The notes below the pieces were generated by a model that saw nothing but the letters and a program-made list of their open reading frames with translations, was not told the origin of the DNA and made no database searches. From Nitrospirales bacterium (lineage in GTDB: Bacteria > Nitrospirota > Nitrospiria > Nitrospirales > UBA8639), in assembly GCA_021603905.1 (NCBI GenBank), contig BQIU01000040.1, positions 1 through 35,028 on the forward strand: a DNA stretch of 35,028 nt, in the 5' to 3' direction. Of this stretch, positions 1 to 9,514 are shown in pieces (within the stretch, counting starts at the first letter, position 1; every line of letters begins with the position of its first letter). The position numbers and the translations under genes are program-made.

Positions 1-55
1 CCTCTGATAGTCTGCCTACTATCATAAATATTTATATTAACGATTGGAAATATCC

Positions 56-325
56 ATGAACCGTCATCCTAGTACCGAAGCTGAACGCCTCATGCTTGAT
101 GCCAAAAAGGCGATCCTCCAAGAACAACATCGCCGTTTCCAGGAATTGCAGAAAGAGGGTCGATGGAGCGATGCCATGCAACAACTTCACGTCACACTCT
201 CTTGCGCTGCAGACCTCCTGAAAGACTCGGTTGGTCTACTTGAACGTACCGTGAATCAACGACAGGAAAACAAACCAACATCGCTTCCTGACCCTCCATT
301 ACCACCTGATTCCAAAGCATCCTAG
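56..325 (+). CDS. Small hydrophilic protein of unknown function
   Basis: This is the only plus-strand gene I accept. It encodes about 89 residues. I prefer the ATG at 56 over the in-frame TTG at 44 because a GGA lies about 8 bases upstream of the ATG. The protein is rich in Gln, Glu, Arg and Leu in its first 70 residues, which suggests a helical, possibly coiled-coil segment. A proline-rich tail (PDPPLPPDS) follows. There is no signal peptide, membrane segment or recognisable motif. It converges on the chemoreceptor gene whose stop is at 373. Small helical proteins like this can be flagellar chaperones, but nothing in the sequence shows that. I do not recognise the family. Confidence 0.5.
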   Translation: MNRHPSTEAERLMLDAKKAILQEQHRRFQELQKEGRWSDAMQQLHVTLSCAADLLKDSVGLLERTVNQRQENKPTSLPDPPLPPDSKAS

Positions 326-372
326 TGACCTGGGAAAATATCTACAGCCAAGCACCAGAGATCGACTATTCT

Positions 373-2037
373 CTAGATACGAAACGTACCAATTAATGAC
401 TGCAACTCCATGGCAAGTACGCTCAAATCATGACTGGCCTTCGCCGACTCAGAAACACCACATGTTGATTCTTTCGAACTTTGTGCTACTGCGTCGAGAT
501 CACTAGCAATTTGCCGAGTGGCAGAAGATTGTTCTTCTGCCGCATCGGCAATTTGTTGAATCATTTGCGTCGTTTGATCCACCATGGCCTGTATCGTCTC
601 AAGCGCTTCACCGGTCTTGTTGGCTAACTCCACACCACCAGTCACTCGTTGCGTCCCATCTTCCATAGAGGCAACGGCTTTTTTGGTATCATCCTGAATC
701 TGTCGAATCATATCGCCAATTTCTTTAGTCGCTTTTGTGGTCCGTTCAGCCAATTTCCTCACCTCATCAGCAACAACCGCAAAGCCACGACCTTGCTCCC
801 CAGCCCTAGCCGCCTCAATCGCGGCATTTAAAGCAAGCAAATTCGTCTGATCGGCAATATCTTCGATGACACGAACGATTTCGCCTATTTGATCAGAGGA
901 CTTTCCGAGCGTCATGATAATATTTGATGATTGTCCCACCGCTTCGGAGACATGCTGCATACCAGCTACGGTTTGCACCATGACCTCATGCCCAGTTCGA
1001 GCGGTTTCTGACGTATCTTTGGCCAGGCGAGCTGCTTCCGTAGAATTACGTGCGACTTCACTTGCGGTCATCGTCATCTCTTCAACTGCAGAGGTCGACT
1101 GCACCATCCGTGAGTTTTGCCCCTCCGAACTTTGCGACAACTCTTCTGAAGTTGCTGAAAGGTCGGTCGCTGACGAGACAATACGACTGGTGGCTTCTGC
1201 GACCATTCCCATCGAGCGTTGAATTTTCTCAATAAACAAATTGAAGTATCGCCCCAGTTCACCAATTTCGTCATGACTCACAATCGGAACTCGTTTCGTC
1301 AGATCGCCTTGACCTTGCGCAATATCTTTTGAGATCGCAGTCAAACTTCGGAGCGGCGTTAACACAAGCTTTTGGATTGACACATAGACAAAAGCCACAC
1401 AGATCACAAGAATTGTCGCCAATAATCCACCGGTTCGTATCATTGCGGCCTTCATATCATCGTACGCTTGGCTCATCGGCATAGACACCGACAGTACACC
1501 GATCACATCTCCCACTTGCTTATCAATATGGCAATTCACACATGCAGACTCTGAGGCTCTATCAGCACTCGCTCGACGGTACGTCAACACGCCGTTCAAC
1601 ATTTCTTCTGAAGAAAAGAAGTCGGCACCAGCCATAACAGCCTCTAGAGCCTTTCGTTCAAATTCGTCTGTTGGAGCATTGGCAGGATTCATCGGTTGAT
1701 CACTGATGAGCCGGGATTGAAAAATTCCTTTCTCACTGAGGGCTTTCCCAATTTCTTGAGTGGCCGTGGCCGGAAATGGGATTGCCTGAGGATTCACTCC
1801 ATGTTCACGAACAACCATTATCTCCGACCCGATGCTCGATTTTTTCATTTTGCCAACATAGTTCTTGGCAATATAGGCACGCGTGACCTCCATTTGAGTC
1901 TGAACCATTTTACTTCGTTCTTCCAGCAAGGCATACAATCGGCTTTCCTCTTGATTGTAGAGAAAAAGAAGAGAGATGAAGGTCAACACCATCGTGATGC
2001 ACCCGAGCGATAACACCAACTTCATCCCGATCTTCAT
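373..2037 (-). CDS. Chemoreceptor with haem-binding Tll0287-like (DUF3365) periplasmic sensor
   Basis: A methyl-accepting chemotaxis protein of about 554 residues. I chose the ATG at 2037, which has AAAGGA about 10 bases upstream, over the in-frame TTG at 2067. From that ATG: membrane helix 1 at about 5-27, periplasmic domain to about 200, membrane helix 2 at about 202-223, HAMP at about 224-277, then the cytoplasmic signalling coiled coil. The periplasmic domain holds CVNCH (about 166-170), a c-type haem site placed as in Tll0287/DUF3365 proteins. The hairpin tip reads [20 protein letters not shown], the site that contacts CheA and CheW. The arm after the tip matches the other 40-heptad-like receptors here. 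There is no C-terminal CheR-docking peptide. It is the last gene of the cheY-cheZ-cheA-cheV-receptor run. The likely role is sensing redox state or a haem ligand; the ligand is unknown. Confidence 0.93.
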   Translation of the reverse strand: MKIGMKLVLSLGCITMVLTFISLLFLYNQEESRLYALLEERSKMVQTQMEVTRAYIAKNYVGKMKKSSIGSEIMVVREHGVNPQAIPFPATATQEIGKALSEKGIFQSRLISDQPMNPANAPTDEFERKALEAVMAGADFFSSEEMLNGVLTYRRASADRASESACVNCHIDKQVGDVIGVLSVSMPMSQAYDDMKAAMIRTGGLLATILVICVAFVYVSIQKLVLTPLRSLTAISKDIAQGQGDLTKRVPIVSHDEIGELGRYFNLFIEKIQRSMGMVAEATSRIVSSATDLSATSEELSQSSEGQNSRMVQSTSAVEEMTMTASEVARNSTEAARLAKDTSETARTGHEVMVQTVAGMQHVSEAVGQSSNIIMTLGKSSDQIGEIVRVIEDIADQTNLLALNAAIEAARAGEQGRGFAVVADEVRKLAERTTKATKEIGDMIRQIQDDTKKAVASMEDGTQRVTGGVELANKTGEALETIQAMVDQTTQMIQQIADAAEEQSSATRQIASDLDAVAQSSKESTCGVSESAKASHDLSVLAMELQSLIGTFRI

Positions 2038-2086
2038 GCCCGAATTCCTTTCATGTAAGAACAACAAGTCTTCCCATCCATACGAA

Positions 2087-4198
2087 TTAGTGGGTTAATC
2101 GAAAACGTCCGATTGACTCCTGAAGCTCCGACGCCATGCGTGCCAAATCACCCGTTGCCGACGCGACATGCCCAACACTGCCTTCATTTTGTTGACTAAG
2201 ACTCGCCACGGTTTGAATATTCTGTGCAATTTGGTCCGAAACCAGTGATTGCTCTTCAGTTGATCCAGCAATTTGATGAATCATATCTGCCACGCGTTGA
2301 ACACCTTCAACAATTTCTTTCAATCGCTCACCAGCCTCACGAGCTAAGAGCATTCCATTTTGTGCTTCGGCGGTTCCCGACTCCATGGATTTAACCGCTT
2401 CAGTCGTCCCGACTTGTACCATTTCAATGACACCGGCAATTTCCTTGGTTGCCTTCCCTGTTCGTTCAGCAAGTTTTCTGACTTCATCAGCGACAACCGC
2501 AAAGCCACGACCTTGCTCACCAGCACGAGCTGCTTCGATGGCCGCATTCAATGCCAGCAGGTTTGTTTGATCGGCAATATCTTCAATCACACCAATAATT
2601 TCACCAATTTCTTGCGAACGTATTCCCAACGCATTAATCCGGTCGGCTGACGCTTGCATCGTTGCTGACACCGTCTCCATGCCACGAATCGAGTTCGCAA
2701 CAATCTCTCCACCTTTCACCGCTGAGTGATTCACCTCCTGAGCGGCACTGGCCAGCACCTGTGCATTCCGAGCCATCTCACCAGCCGTCGCCGACATTTC
2801 GTCAACGGCTGTTGCCACATGTGTCGCTTGACTCGCCTGTTCCCGACTTGCATGTGCCACCTCTTGACCATTCGCTGAAAGTTTTTCGGATGAAGCTGCC
2901 ACAGCTTGGACCACGTGATTAAACTGCTTTAAGATCTGATTCAGATGATCAATAAACTTATTGAATTCAAGGCCGATCTGTCCAAGTTCATCATGCGTCG
3001 TCACAGACACTCGTTGTGAAAAGTCTCCTTTGGACGCAAGATCAACAATTTCCATTATAGGCTTCAGACGAGCGACAACTTTTCGACCAATGACAATACC
3101 AGCCAAAACCACTAATACTGAACAGATGAACACAGCGATCAAAATATTTTGTTGAATACCAAGCGATTGAGCGAGCGCCTCATCGACGGGAACCCGAACT
3201 AAGATTGACCAATTCATGCCGGGGAACCCAAGCGCACCTTTTAAATGCGTGTATCCGGCGATTTGCGCGACTCGCTTACGTGCATGCATCGCTTCATCAT
3301 ACCCAGTCTTACCATTCACGGCATGTTGTGCTGCCGGCATACCATACTCAACAAGGTTTAACGAGAAAAGAATGTCAAAATTATTCACAATATTTTTTGT
3401 CTTTTGTGTACTGGGATCATAATCAACAATCACATGCCCTTTACCATCCAACACCGTTAATTCTGCAGACGGATACCCCGAGGCTTCCAATTCTAAATAA
3501 GCTTGCTGAATGAGATTTCCAATGGCTTCAAAATTTATGCGATTGGACCAATAGGCAATCACTTCGCCATTCTGGTAGACGGGCGATGAAAATCCGAGAG
3601 TCAACATTGTCGGGTTCCCATACGCACGTTGCACATCCTTGTCGATATGAACATCTTCGATATAGGTTCCGTTTAACTGGTCGTTTCCACTCTCTGTAAA
3701 TGGCATCGCTGTCGTGTAGATACCTTGTCCCAACGCTTCAAACCATGAACTATTGCGATAGTTTTTTGTATACAGGAATGCGGAATCAATCGGTTCCCCA
3801 TGACGATCACGGCTATTGACCGCGATGACATTTCCTTGCAAATCAACCAAAATAGACAATGAATATATTTTATAATTCGCGGTATACACATTCATGGTCC
3901 GAGCGATTGCGTTATTCGCCTCATTTGTCTGATACCAAGACTCTCGTTCCTGGACCACATGGTTCAGCGTAAATGCCTGGACATCACTATATCGTTCAAA
4001 AAGACTCCGATCGATTTTATCACCTAACCCAAGCGCCATACTGGCCAAACGTTTGCCCACGACATCCTCAATTTGATGGCTCGCAAATATGCCGATCGTG
4101 GCCACGACAATCATGGGAATCATGGCAAAAACAATGAGGAGAACCACCAATTTGGAGGTTAACGTCCACGTTGAAATGCGATACATTGAAACCTTCAT
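2087..4198 (-). CDS. Chemoreceptor with double-Cache (dCache) periplasmic sensor
   Basis: A 703-residue methyl-accepting chemotaxis protein. The ATG at 4198 has AAGGGG about 6 bases upstream. Order: membrane helix 1 (about 15-37), large periplasmic dCache domain (about 41-340), membrane helix 2 (about 351-372), HAMP (about 373-426), signalling domain with tip [20 protein letters not shown] near 539-558. The periplasmic domain is clearly related to those of the receptors at 18482-20968 and 30714-33641: all three share ERYxDVQAF near residue 70, a GNDxxxGTxIED block, and GYTHLxGAxGFPGMNW-like sequence before membrane helix 2. The amino-acid-type dCache arginine before the WY pair appears replaced (NSSWF). 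It has no PAS domain and no docking tail. It lies 32 bases downstream of cheV and probably works with CheA of the same operon. Confidence 0.95.
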   Translation of the reverse strand: MKVSMYRISTWTLTSKLVVLLIVFAMIPMIVVATIGIFASHQIEDVVGKRLASMALGLGDKIDRSLFERYSDVQAFTLNHVVQERESWYQTNEANNAIARTMNVYTANYKIYSLSILVDLQGNVIAVNSRDRHGEPIDSAFLYTKNYRNSSWFEALGQGIYTTAMPFTESGNDQLNGTYIEDVHIDKDVQRAYGNPTMLTLGFSSPVYQNGEVIAYWSNRINFEAIGNLIQQAYLELEASGYPSAELTVLDGKGHVIVDYDPSTQKTKNIVNNFDILFSLNLVEYGMPAAQHAVNGKTGYDEAMHARKRVAQIAGYTHLKGALGFPGMNWSILVRVPVDEALAQSLGIQQNILIAVFICSVLVVLAGIVIGRKVVARLKPIMEIVDLASKGDFSQRVSVTTHDELGQIGLEFNKFIDHLNQILKQFNHVVQAVAASSEKLSANGQEVAHASREQASQATHVATAVDEMSATAGEMARNAQVLASAAQEVNHSAVKGGEIVANSIRGMETVSATMQASADRINALGIRSQEIGEIIGVIEDIADQTNLLALNAAIEAARAGEQGRGFAVVADEVRKLAERTGKATKEIAGVIEMVQVGTTEAVKSMESGTAEAQNGMLLAREAGERLKEIVEGVQRVADMIHQIAGSTEEQSLVSDQIAQNIQTVASLSQQNEGSVGHVASATGDLARMASELQESIGRFRLTH

Positions 4199-4230
4199 CG
4201 TTTCCCCTTAATCGTCACAACGTCGCGGGC

Positions 4231-5172
4231 TTACCCACCCGACGTTGCAACATGTTGAATCAATTTTTCCCGTAACACATTTGGATCAAATTTTGTCACG
4301 AAATCTGTCACCCCAACAGATTTGCCCTTATCAAGATTACAACTACCCGACAACGAAGAATGCATTAAAATAGGCAATCCAGCAAAACGAGGGTCTTGAC
4401 GAATGTGCTTAGTCAGAGAAAATCCATCCATTTCCGGCATTTCAATGTCTGTCAATAATGCATCAATATACGTGGCCAATGACTGTCCTGTTGCCTCCGC
4501 ATCTTGAGCGAATGCTCGTAATCGATTCAAGGCTTCTTTTCCCGTACAGGTTTCCTCCCATACCACCCCTAAGCGCTCTAACGTCTTGGCAATTTGTTTC
4601 CGTGCCACCAAGGAGTCATCGGCGATAAGAAGACGCTTACCCGTCAATCCAGGAAACACTTCGACTCTTCCATACATGTCATCATATAATGTCGGATGCA
4701 ATTCAATGAGAATCTTTTCGACATCAAGAATCAAGACCATGCGACCATCGTCTAACTTGGTCACTGCTGTGACAGAGCCTTGACGACTGGAATGCAGCAT
4801 GGGCGGCGGAGTATGAATACGTTCCCAAGACATTCGAATAATCCGATCAACGCCCGACACGAGAAATCCCTGCTTCTGATCGTTATATTCCGTAATAATC
4901 AGTTTGGCGCCTTCGTGGTCCAACGTACCTAACCCAATTGCTTGCTTGAGATCGACCATCGCAATATTTTCACCACGAAGATTCACAATGCCTAAGATTC
5001 GGGAATCAGAATTTGGAATTTTCGTCATCGGTTGAATCTTCATGACCTCACGAATTTTAAAGACGTTAATCCCATAAATTTCATCGGTTCCAAGATGAAA
5101 CATCAACAGTTCCATCTTATTGGCTCCAGCCAATCTCGTCCGTTGATCAATTTCCGCCATCCATTTCGACAT
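4231..5172 (-). CDS. cheV: CheV: CheW domain fused to a receiver
   Basis: A 313-residue coupling protein. TAGGGAGT lies 6 bases before the ATG at 5172. Residues about 18-160 form a CheW domain (GTDEIYGINVFKIREV, then GIVNLRGENIAMVDL), which links receptors to CheA. Residues about 178-310 form a receiver with acidic pair D185/D186, phosphoacceptor D242 (TDIEMPEMDG) and the conserved lysine K294. In known CheV proteins, phosphorylation by CheA tunes the receptor array as an adaptation route. That may matter here because this operon has no cheR or cheB. It sits between cheA and the dCache receptor gene with short gaps. Confidence 0.96.
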   Translation of the reverse strand: MSKWMAEIDQRTRLAGANKMELLMFHLGTDEIYGINVFKIREVMKIQPMTKIPNSDSRILGIVNLRGENIAMVDLKQAIGLGTLDHEGAKLIITEYNDQKQGFLVSGVDRIIRMSWERIHTPPPMLHSSRQGSVTAVTKLDDGRMVLILDVEKILIELHPTLYDDMYGRVEVFPGLTGKRLLIADDSLVARKQIAKTLERLGVVWEETCTGKEALNRLRAFAQDAEATGQSLATYIDALLTDIEMPEMDGFSLTKHIRQDPRFAGLPILMHSSLSGSCNLDKGKSVGVTDFVTKFDPNVLREKLIQHVATSGG

Positions 5173-5297
5173 GCGTGTACTCCCTATGAAAATCGTCAGG
5201 CGTCAAATGTGAGACGTACCACGAGCCGTCTTAAGATATCTTTTGATCTTCCTACAGCCTTCCCGTTCATATTACTGCCGTAGGTATCATCAATCGC

Positions 5298-7226
5298 TTA
5301 TCCCATCATTGCCAACGCGGCACCACGTATTTCTTCGACGAGATCGGCCATATCCAGAATCAAGACCACCTTGCCATCCCCAGTGATCGTTGCACCCGCC
5401 ACACCCTTCACTTCAGACAAAAACTCGCCTAACGATTTAATGACCACTTCTTCTTGCGCTCGCAACCGATCGACCACGACACCAAAATATCGTTCTCCGA
5501 TGGCAATCACCACGACATAACATTCTTCAGGTGAAGACGAACAAGGAATTTGAAACTTCTCTGAAAGATGAATAAGTGGAAGAATACGCTCTCGAAGATT
5601 TAATACTGCTTGCCCATTGATCGTTTTAATCTCTTCTTTCGTCACCTTGACGGCTTCAATGACGGAGGCCAATGGAATCGCGAATGTACAACACTCCACT
5701 TCAACCATCAGGGCTTGAATAATGGCAACCGTTAACGGAAGTTTAATCGTCACGCGACTACCATGCCCCGGCTCTGAATCTAATTCAATGCTGCCGTTCA
5801 TCCGACTAATATTGGTACGAACCACATCCATGCCTACGCCACGACCAGATAAATCACTGACTTGATCTGCCGTGCTGAATCCCGGGAGAAAAATAAGATT
5901 CATCATCTCTCGAGGTCCCATTGATGTCAGATCGGCTTCACTCACAAGGCCGCGTTCAAGGGCCTTGGCCTTAATTTTTTCGACTTGAAGCCCTCGACCA
6001 TCATCTTCAATTCGTATTACAATACTATTGCCTTCTTGTGAAGCCGCAAGTCGGACATATCCTTCGGATGTTTTTCCGGCATCACGCCGGTCCAATGCGG
6101 TTTCTAATCCGTGATCCATTGAATTTCGAACTAAATGGACTAAAGGATCACCAAGTTCATCGGCAACCGACTTATCAACTTCAGTATCTTCACCCAACAA
6201 TTCCAGACGAACCTGCTTGCCCAGTTTATTCGAAACGTCACGGACAAGACGTGGAAACTTTGCAAACACTTTACGAATTGGCACCATACGTGTCTTCATG
6301 ACGGCCAGCTGCAGATCGGATGTCACAAGATTCAATTGAGCTAATGTTAACCCTAACTCACGAACATGGGGTTCATTTTCAAACTGCTCCTCAAGACCAA
6401 AGCCTAACTTCATTAATCGATTACGACCTAAGACAAGCTCTCCAACCAGATTCATCACGTGATCAAGACGTCGCGTTTCAACACGCACAGTCTGATCTTC
6501 TTCTTTTCCTGTATTCGTTTTCCCCTGAGCAGGCTTCGCCGCCTGAATAGAACGACTGGTCACATCCTTGATCTTATTCAACATGACTGACAAATCAGCT
6601 TCTGGTTCAGGCTCTCGTGATGCTGTATTAGAACTCACCCCCGACGCGTTACTAGACTCTTCAATATTCACACATGTGGAGGATTCAATGGGACAAGTCT
6701 CATCAGAAGATTCACTGACATTTTCCACTTTCACTTCAGATGAAGAATCGTCAGCAAGCAGCGAAGCGGGTCTGGCACTCGACAAACTCGCTTCGTCTGT
6801 CACGGCAGCATTGAAACGCTCGGCACCAAGAACCGGAGAGCTTTCAATCGTCAGAGTTAACTTATTCACGATCATACTGGTATCAACATGCGTATCTTCT
6901 CCGGTATCTCGAATATCTTCTTGTAGCAGTTTCACAACATCAACGGCCTCGAGAATGATATCGATAATGAAAGGAGATACATCGATTTCGCCTTGACGCA
7001 ATTTATTCAAAAGACTCTCACCCTGATGAGCCACTTCAACTAAATTGCTAAATCCAAGAAATCCTGCAGACCCTTTCATGCTATGCATGGCACGAAATAT
7101 TTCATTCAACAAGTCGGCATTGCTTGGATCGGCCTCCAGCTTCACGAAATGCTGATCAAGAGCTTCCAACATTTCGGAACCTTCGGCCAGAAAATCATTC
7201 AAAATTTCTTTCATCTCATCATTCAT
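5298..7226 (-). CDS. cheA: CheA histidine kinase of system 1
   Basis: A chemotaxis kinase of about 642 residues. I use the ATG at 7226, with GGAG 6 bases upstream, rather than the TTG one codon earlier. Domains: Hpt (about 1-105) with phosphorylated H48 in MHSMKGSAGFLGF; a Ser/Glu-rich low-complexity linker (about 125-240) where the CheY-binding P2 domain is often found; dimerisation domain (about 246-310, RVETRRLDHVMNLVGEL); ATPase domain with N box HLVRNSMDHG (about 364-373), DDGRG (about 408-412) and GRGVGMDVV (about 461-469); C-terminal CheW-like domain (about 505-642). All catalytic motifs look intact. A recognisable P2 domain is absent. It lies 102 bases after cheZ and 125 before cheV. 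It should phosphorylate the neighbouring CheY and CheV. Confidence 0.97.
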   Translation of the reverse strand: MNDEMKEILNDFLAEGSEMLEALDQHFVKLEADPSNADLLNEIFRAMHSMKGSAGFLGFSNLVEVAHQGESLLNKLRQGEIDVSPFIIDIILEAVDVVKLLQEDIRDTGEDTHVDTSMIVNKLTLTIESSPVLGAERFNAAVTDEASLSSARPASLLADDSSSEVKVENVSESSDETCPIESSTCVNIEESSNASGVSSNTASREPEPEADLSVMLNKIKDVTSRSIQAAKPAQGKTNTGKEEDQTVRVETRRLDHVMNLVGELVLGRNRLMKLGFGLEEQFENEPHVRELGLTLAQLNLVTSDLQLAVMKTRMVPIRKVFAKFPRLVRDVSNKLGKQVRLELLGEDTEVDKSVADELGDPLVHLVRNSMDHGLETALDRRDAGKTSEGYVRLAASQEGNSIVIRIEDDGRGLQVEKIKAKALERGLVSEADLTSMGPREMMNLIFLPGFSTADQVSDLSGRGVGMDVVRTNISRMNGSIELDSEPGHGSRVTIKLPLTVAIIQALMVEVECCTFAIPLASVIEAVKVTKEEIKTINGQAVLNLRERILPLIHLSEKFQIPCSSSPEECYVVVIAIGERYFGVVVDRLRAQEEVVIKSLGEFLSEVKGVAGATITGDGKVVLILDMADLVEEIRGAALAMMG

Positions 7227-7328
7227 CAAAAACTCCGTATTGTCAGTGAAGAGTAAGGCGTCACAACATACTATGAGAAGATGTTTTCATAAAAACCGTC
7301 GATCCTTACTATCCACATTTCCCGCTCT

Positions 7329-7946
7329 TCAGTTAAATCCGAATTCTGAAAGAATGTCATCCACAAAGTCTTGCTTGAGTGCCGTATTTTTCGAAGCCTC
7401 AAGTTGATGCAACATGTCGTACCCTCGTCCTTCTTTTTTGGTTTGACCCTTCTTGTGTTGTAGGCCAAACACCACGACAAGTTTTAATAACTTGTGTTGA
7501 ACTTCATCGAGTACCGTCACAAGCTTTGCCACCCGTTGAGCGACGATGTCTTGAAAACCAAGAGCAACGGTAATATTGGTAATACGGACTTCATCTGCGT
7601 CCAATAGCGTAGACATCATTTTAAGCTTCTTGGTCATTTCGTCCGGCGTAGCTCCTTCCATATTCTGCACCATCGCCTTCAACCGCTCCCGATTTTCCGT
7701 CATTTCTTCAGTAATCGTCATGACTTTGTGCGTGCCTTCTTCTGTAATCTTCGCCAACTCTCCTAAGTGAGCCGTCGCATCCGGCAACTGATCAGATGTT
7801 GAAGCCACAGGAACTTCCATCTCCCCAATTGTACGGGTCATCATTTCCACATATTTTGTCAACTCTCCCAATTCATCATAAATAGACTGGTCGGGTTCTT
7901 CCGTTGTCGGCTCATTTGTGTCTTCAAAGCCTCGATCTACTAACAT
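7329..7946 (-). CDS. cheZ: CheZ phosphatase of phospho-CheY
   Basis: A 205-residue, mostly helical protein. AAGGAG lies 6 bases before the ATG at 7946. It carries the CheZ active-site block GFQDIVAQRVAKL (130-142). By alignment with the E. coli enzyme, D133 and Q137 match the catalytic Asp and Gln that drive CheY-P dephosphorylation. The C-terminal segment DFVDDILSEFGFN (193-205) matches the amphipathic peptide that binds CheY. The length fits the family. It is directly downstream of cheY and upstream of cheA, the order seen in many cheY-cheZ-cheA operons. Confidence 0.93.
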   Translation of the reverse strand: MLVDRGFEDTNEPTTEEPDQSIYDELGELTKYVEMMTRTIGEMEVPVASTSDQLPDATAHLGELAKITEEGTHKVMTITEEMTENRERLKAMVQNMEGATPDEMTKKLKMMSTLLDADEVRITNITVALGFQDIVAQRVAKLVTVLDEVQHKLLKLVVVFGLQHKKGQTKKEGRGYDMLHQLEASKNTALKQDFVDDILSEFGFN

Positions 7947-8003
7947 AGTGATCTCCTTTATTGGCTACGACCTATACCGGCATCACGACCAGGGGAATCA
8001 GCA

Positions 8004-8390
8004 TTAGGACTTTTTCGCAAAAATCTTTTCCAATTTTTCTTGAAGGGCTTCAGCCGTAAACGGCTTCACGACATAGTTACTGACACCGGCTTGCACCGCT
8101 TCAATAATATTTTCTTTTTGCGCTTCAGCCGTCACCATCAGGAAGGGAAGCGACTTCAGATTGGCATCACCTCGCACATTACGCAATAGCTCAATGCCAG
8201 GCATCACCGGCATATTCCAATCAGATACGACAAGGCCAAATCCTCCAGCCTTGAGTTTCGTGAGTGCATCCTGGCCGTTCTCCGCTTCAGCAATATCTGA
8301 GTAGCCAATTTGCTTCAACACATTTTTTACAATACGACGCATCGTTGACATATCATCGACAACTAACACCTTCATACTCGTGTCTAGCAT
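8004..8390 (-). CDS. cheY: CheY response regulator of system 1
   Basis: A single-domain receiver of 128 residues. I choose the ATG at 8390, with AGGAGG 9 bases upstream, over a GTG two codons earlier. Numbered from it, the key residues fall where they do in E. coli CheY: acidic pair D12/D13, phosphoacceptor D57 followed by W58 (SDWNMP), T87, Y106 and K109 (NYVVKPF). The segment [12 protein letters not shown] is typical of flagellar-motor CheY. It is the first gene of the cheY-cheZ-cheA-cheV-receptor-receptor run, so the run's promoter should lie in the long non-coding stretch upstream. It very likely binds the flagellar switch when phosphorylated. Confidence 0.96.
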   Translation of the reverse strand: MLDTSMKVLVVDDMSTMRRIVKNVLKQIGYSDIAEAENGQDALTKLKAGGFGLVVSDWNMPVMPGIELLRNVRGDANLKSLPFLMVTAEAQKENIIEAVQAGVSNYVVKPFTAEALQEKLEKIFAKKS

Positions 8391-9187
8391 GATCACATCC
8401 CTCCTTCTTTAACTCGTGATATCTTGAACAGACTGAAAACACAGGTGAGCACGGACGCTATTATTCCCGTTCAGTCTGACACTTTTCATTCTTTCATCTC
8501 ATGCAGTATTTTCTTTATGGACATTCGCACACGGAGAAGACTTCTCAAGTCATGACATACATATTTCCTTCCCACAACTCCACCCTGCCAGACCCCATGT
8601 CATCCAGGCTCCCTTCCAATACCGGTCAACTTCCTAGTAACGAGAATCGCCAAAAAAATGAAACGTAAAAATACTTTTCGCTTTCGTAAAGATAGTGAAC
8701 CTTATGTTGAGGATCGGTAAATATATCGCTTTTCTTAAGCAACAGTTTGAGAATAGTTCGAACACTGGATCTTCACATAAAGCAATATTGACAATGCTTT
8801 CCCAAAGGTCACCCATCCATGTCAGAAGAACCACGGGAGCACCTCCAGAGAGATGAGAAATGCTTTTCCATCACAAGATCTCCACCTGTCTGGATATTGT
8901 TCAAATGAATAGCCATCATTCCAGTCAGGTGATTCAATCCTGCCTCGTGAACTTGGGGAAAGGCATCACGGGTCAATCAGAAATCAAACTTGTAGACGGC
9001 ACACAGATTTCATTTTGTTCTAATGAGGATCACATCGGAATACACTGGAGGGTATTCAGCGAGGGCTTGATAAGCCCTCGCTCGAATCAGGTTATGAAGA
9101 CAGGATGGAAAGACGAAACAGATAGATCATCAGCCATGTCACGATCAACTAGAACTCAAAAAGTCCGCAATCCACGTTCCACGCTGT
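8391..9187. other. Long non-coding stretch between system 1 and the HTH gene
   Basis: About 800 bases with no gene I accept. It should hold the promoter and leader of the cheY operon, but I find no convincing sigma-70, sigma-54 or FliA box. Two structures are visible: a perfect 11-bp hairpin at 9058-9082, and a spaced 9-bp inverted repeat (CAGACTGAA at 8429-8437, TTCAGTCTG at 8470-8478) in the cheY leader region. A plus-strand reading frame at 8860-9201 and a minus-strand one at 8634-8834 are unconvincing. Confidence 0.6.
9058..9082. repeat. Perfect 11-bp hairpin with 3-base loop
   Basis: AGCGAGGGCTT and AAGCCCTCGCT pair perfectly around a GAT loop. It lies about 105 bases beyond the stop of the helix-turn-helix gene, at the expected end of the system 2 transcript. 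Neither side has a T-run, so it is not a standard intrinsic terminator. It could be a 3'-end stabilising or processing hairpin. Confidence 0.5.
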
Positions 9188-9412
9188 TTAGTTCAAGCTA
9201 AATCGATCATGTGAACCATTCTGATGCACGGCACCAACAGCCTCTTCAATTCCAGCATTTTGAACCCACGCTTCAATTTCTTCTTTGACAAAACGCCAGT
9301 GTTTGCCAACTTTATGACCAGGCAGCCGTCGTTCACGCGCCAGTTTGTAGATCGTTGACTTCGGAACTTTTAAAAATGTAGAAACTTCGTGTAACGTGAG
9401 CAAATCATTCAT
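9188..9412 (-). CDS. Small excisionase-type helix-turn-helix DNA-binding protein
   Basis: A protein of about 74 residues. I choose the ATG at 9412 (MNDLLTLHE) with GAGG about 9 bases upstream; longer in-frame starts up to 9469 would overlap a FliA-like promoter candidate. The core LTLHEVSTFLKVPKSTIYKLARERRLPG, followed by KVGKHWRFVKEEIEAWV, is the HTH_17/MerR-superfamily 'excisionase family' fold, written here in parts because the whole is one domain. Despite that family name there is no integrase, attachment site or other phage gene nearby. It follows the receiver-ATPase gene by 102 bases. The likely role is local transcription regulation; the target is unknown. Confidence 0.85.
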   Translation of the reverse strand: MNDLLTLHEVSTFLKVPKSTIYKLARERRLPGHKVGKHWRFVKEEIEAWVQNAGIEEAVGAVHQNGSHDRFSLN

Positions 9413-9449
9413 GAGGATACCTCGTTGCATATGGTTGCTAATGCTTTTC

Positions 9450-9477
9450 GTATCGGAGCGAATGTTCATAAACTTGA
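9450..9477 (-). promoter_or_regulatory. Weak FliA (sigma-28)-like promoter candidate before the HTH gene
   Basis: Read on the minus strand: TCAAGTTT, 12 bases, TCCGATAC. The FliA consensus is TAAAGTTT-N11-GCCGATAA. That gives 7 of 8 and 6 of 8 matches, with one extra spacer base. It would start transcription about 30 bases before the ATG at 9412. Confidence 0.3.
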
Positions 9478-9514
9478 GAACTTTTAGAAGAAACTACACC
9501 ACAATTGTTTGAAT

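Noticed and set aside
8490..8517. FliA-like sequence TAAAGAAA-N11-GATGAAAG upstream of cheY
   Set aside because: The -10 box matches at only 4 of 8 positions.
8860..9201. Plus-strand reading frame of 113 codons
   Set aside because: No recognisable domain, weak ribosome site, runs through a perfect hairpin and overlaps the end of the HTH gene on the other strand.
9188..9412. Excisionase name suggesting a phage or integrative element
   Set aside because: No integrase, attachment repeat, tRNA or phage gene nearby; the fold is common in chromosomal regulators.
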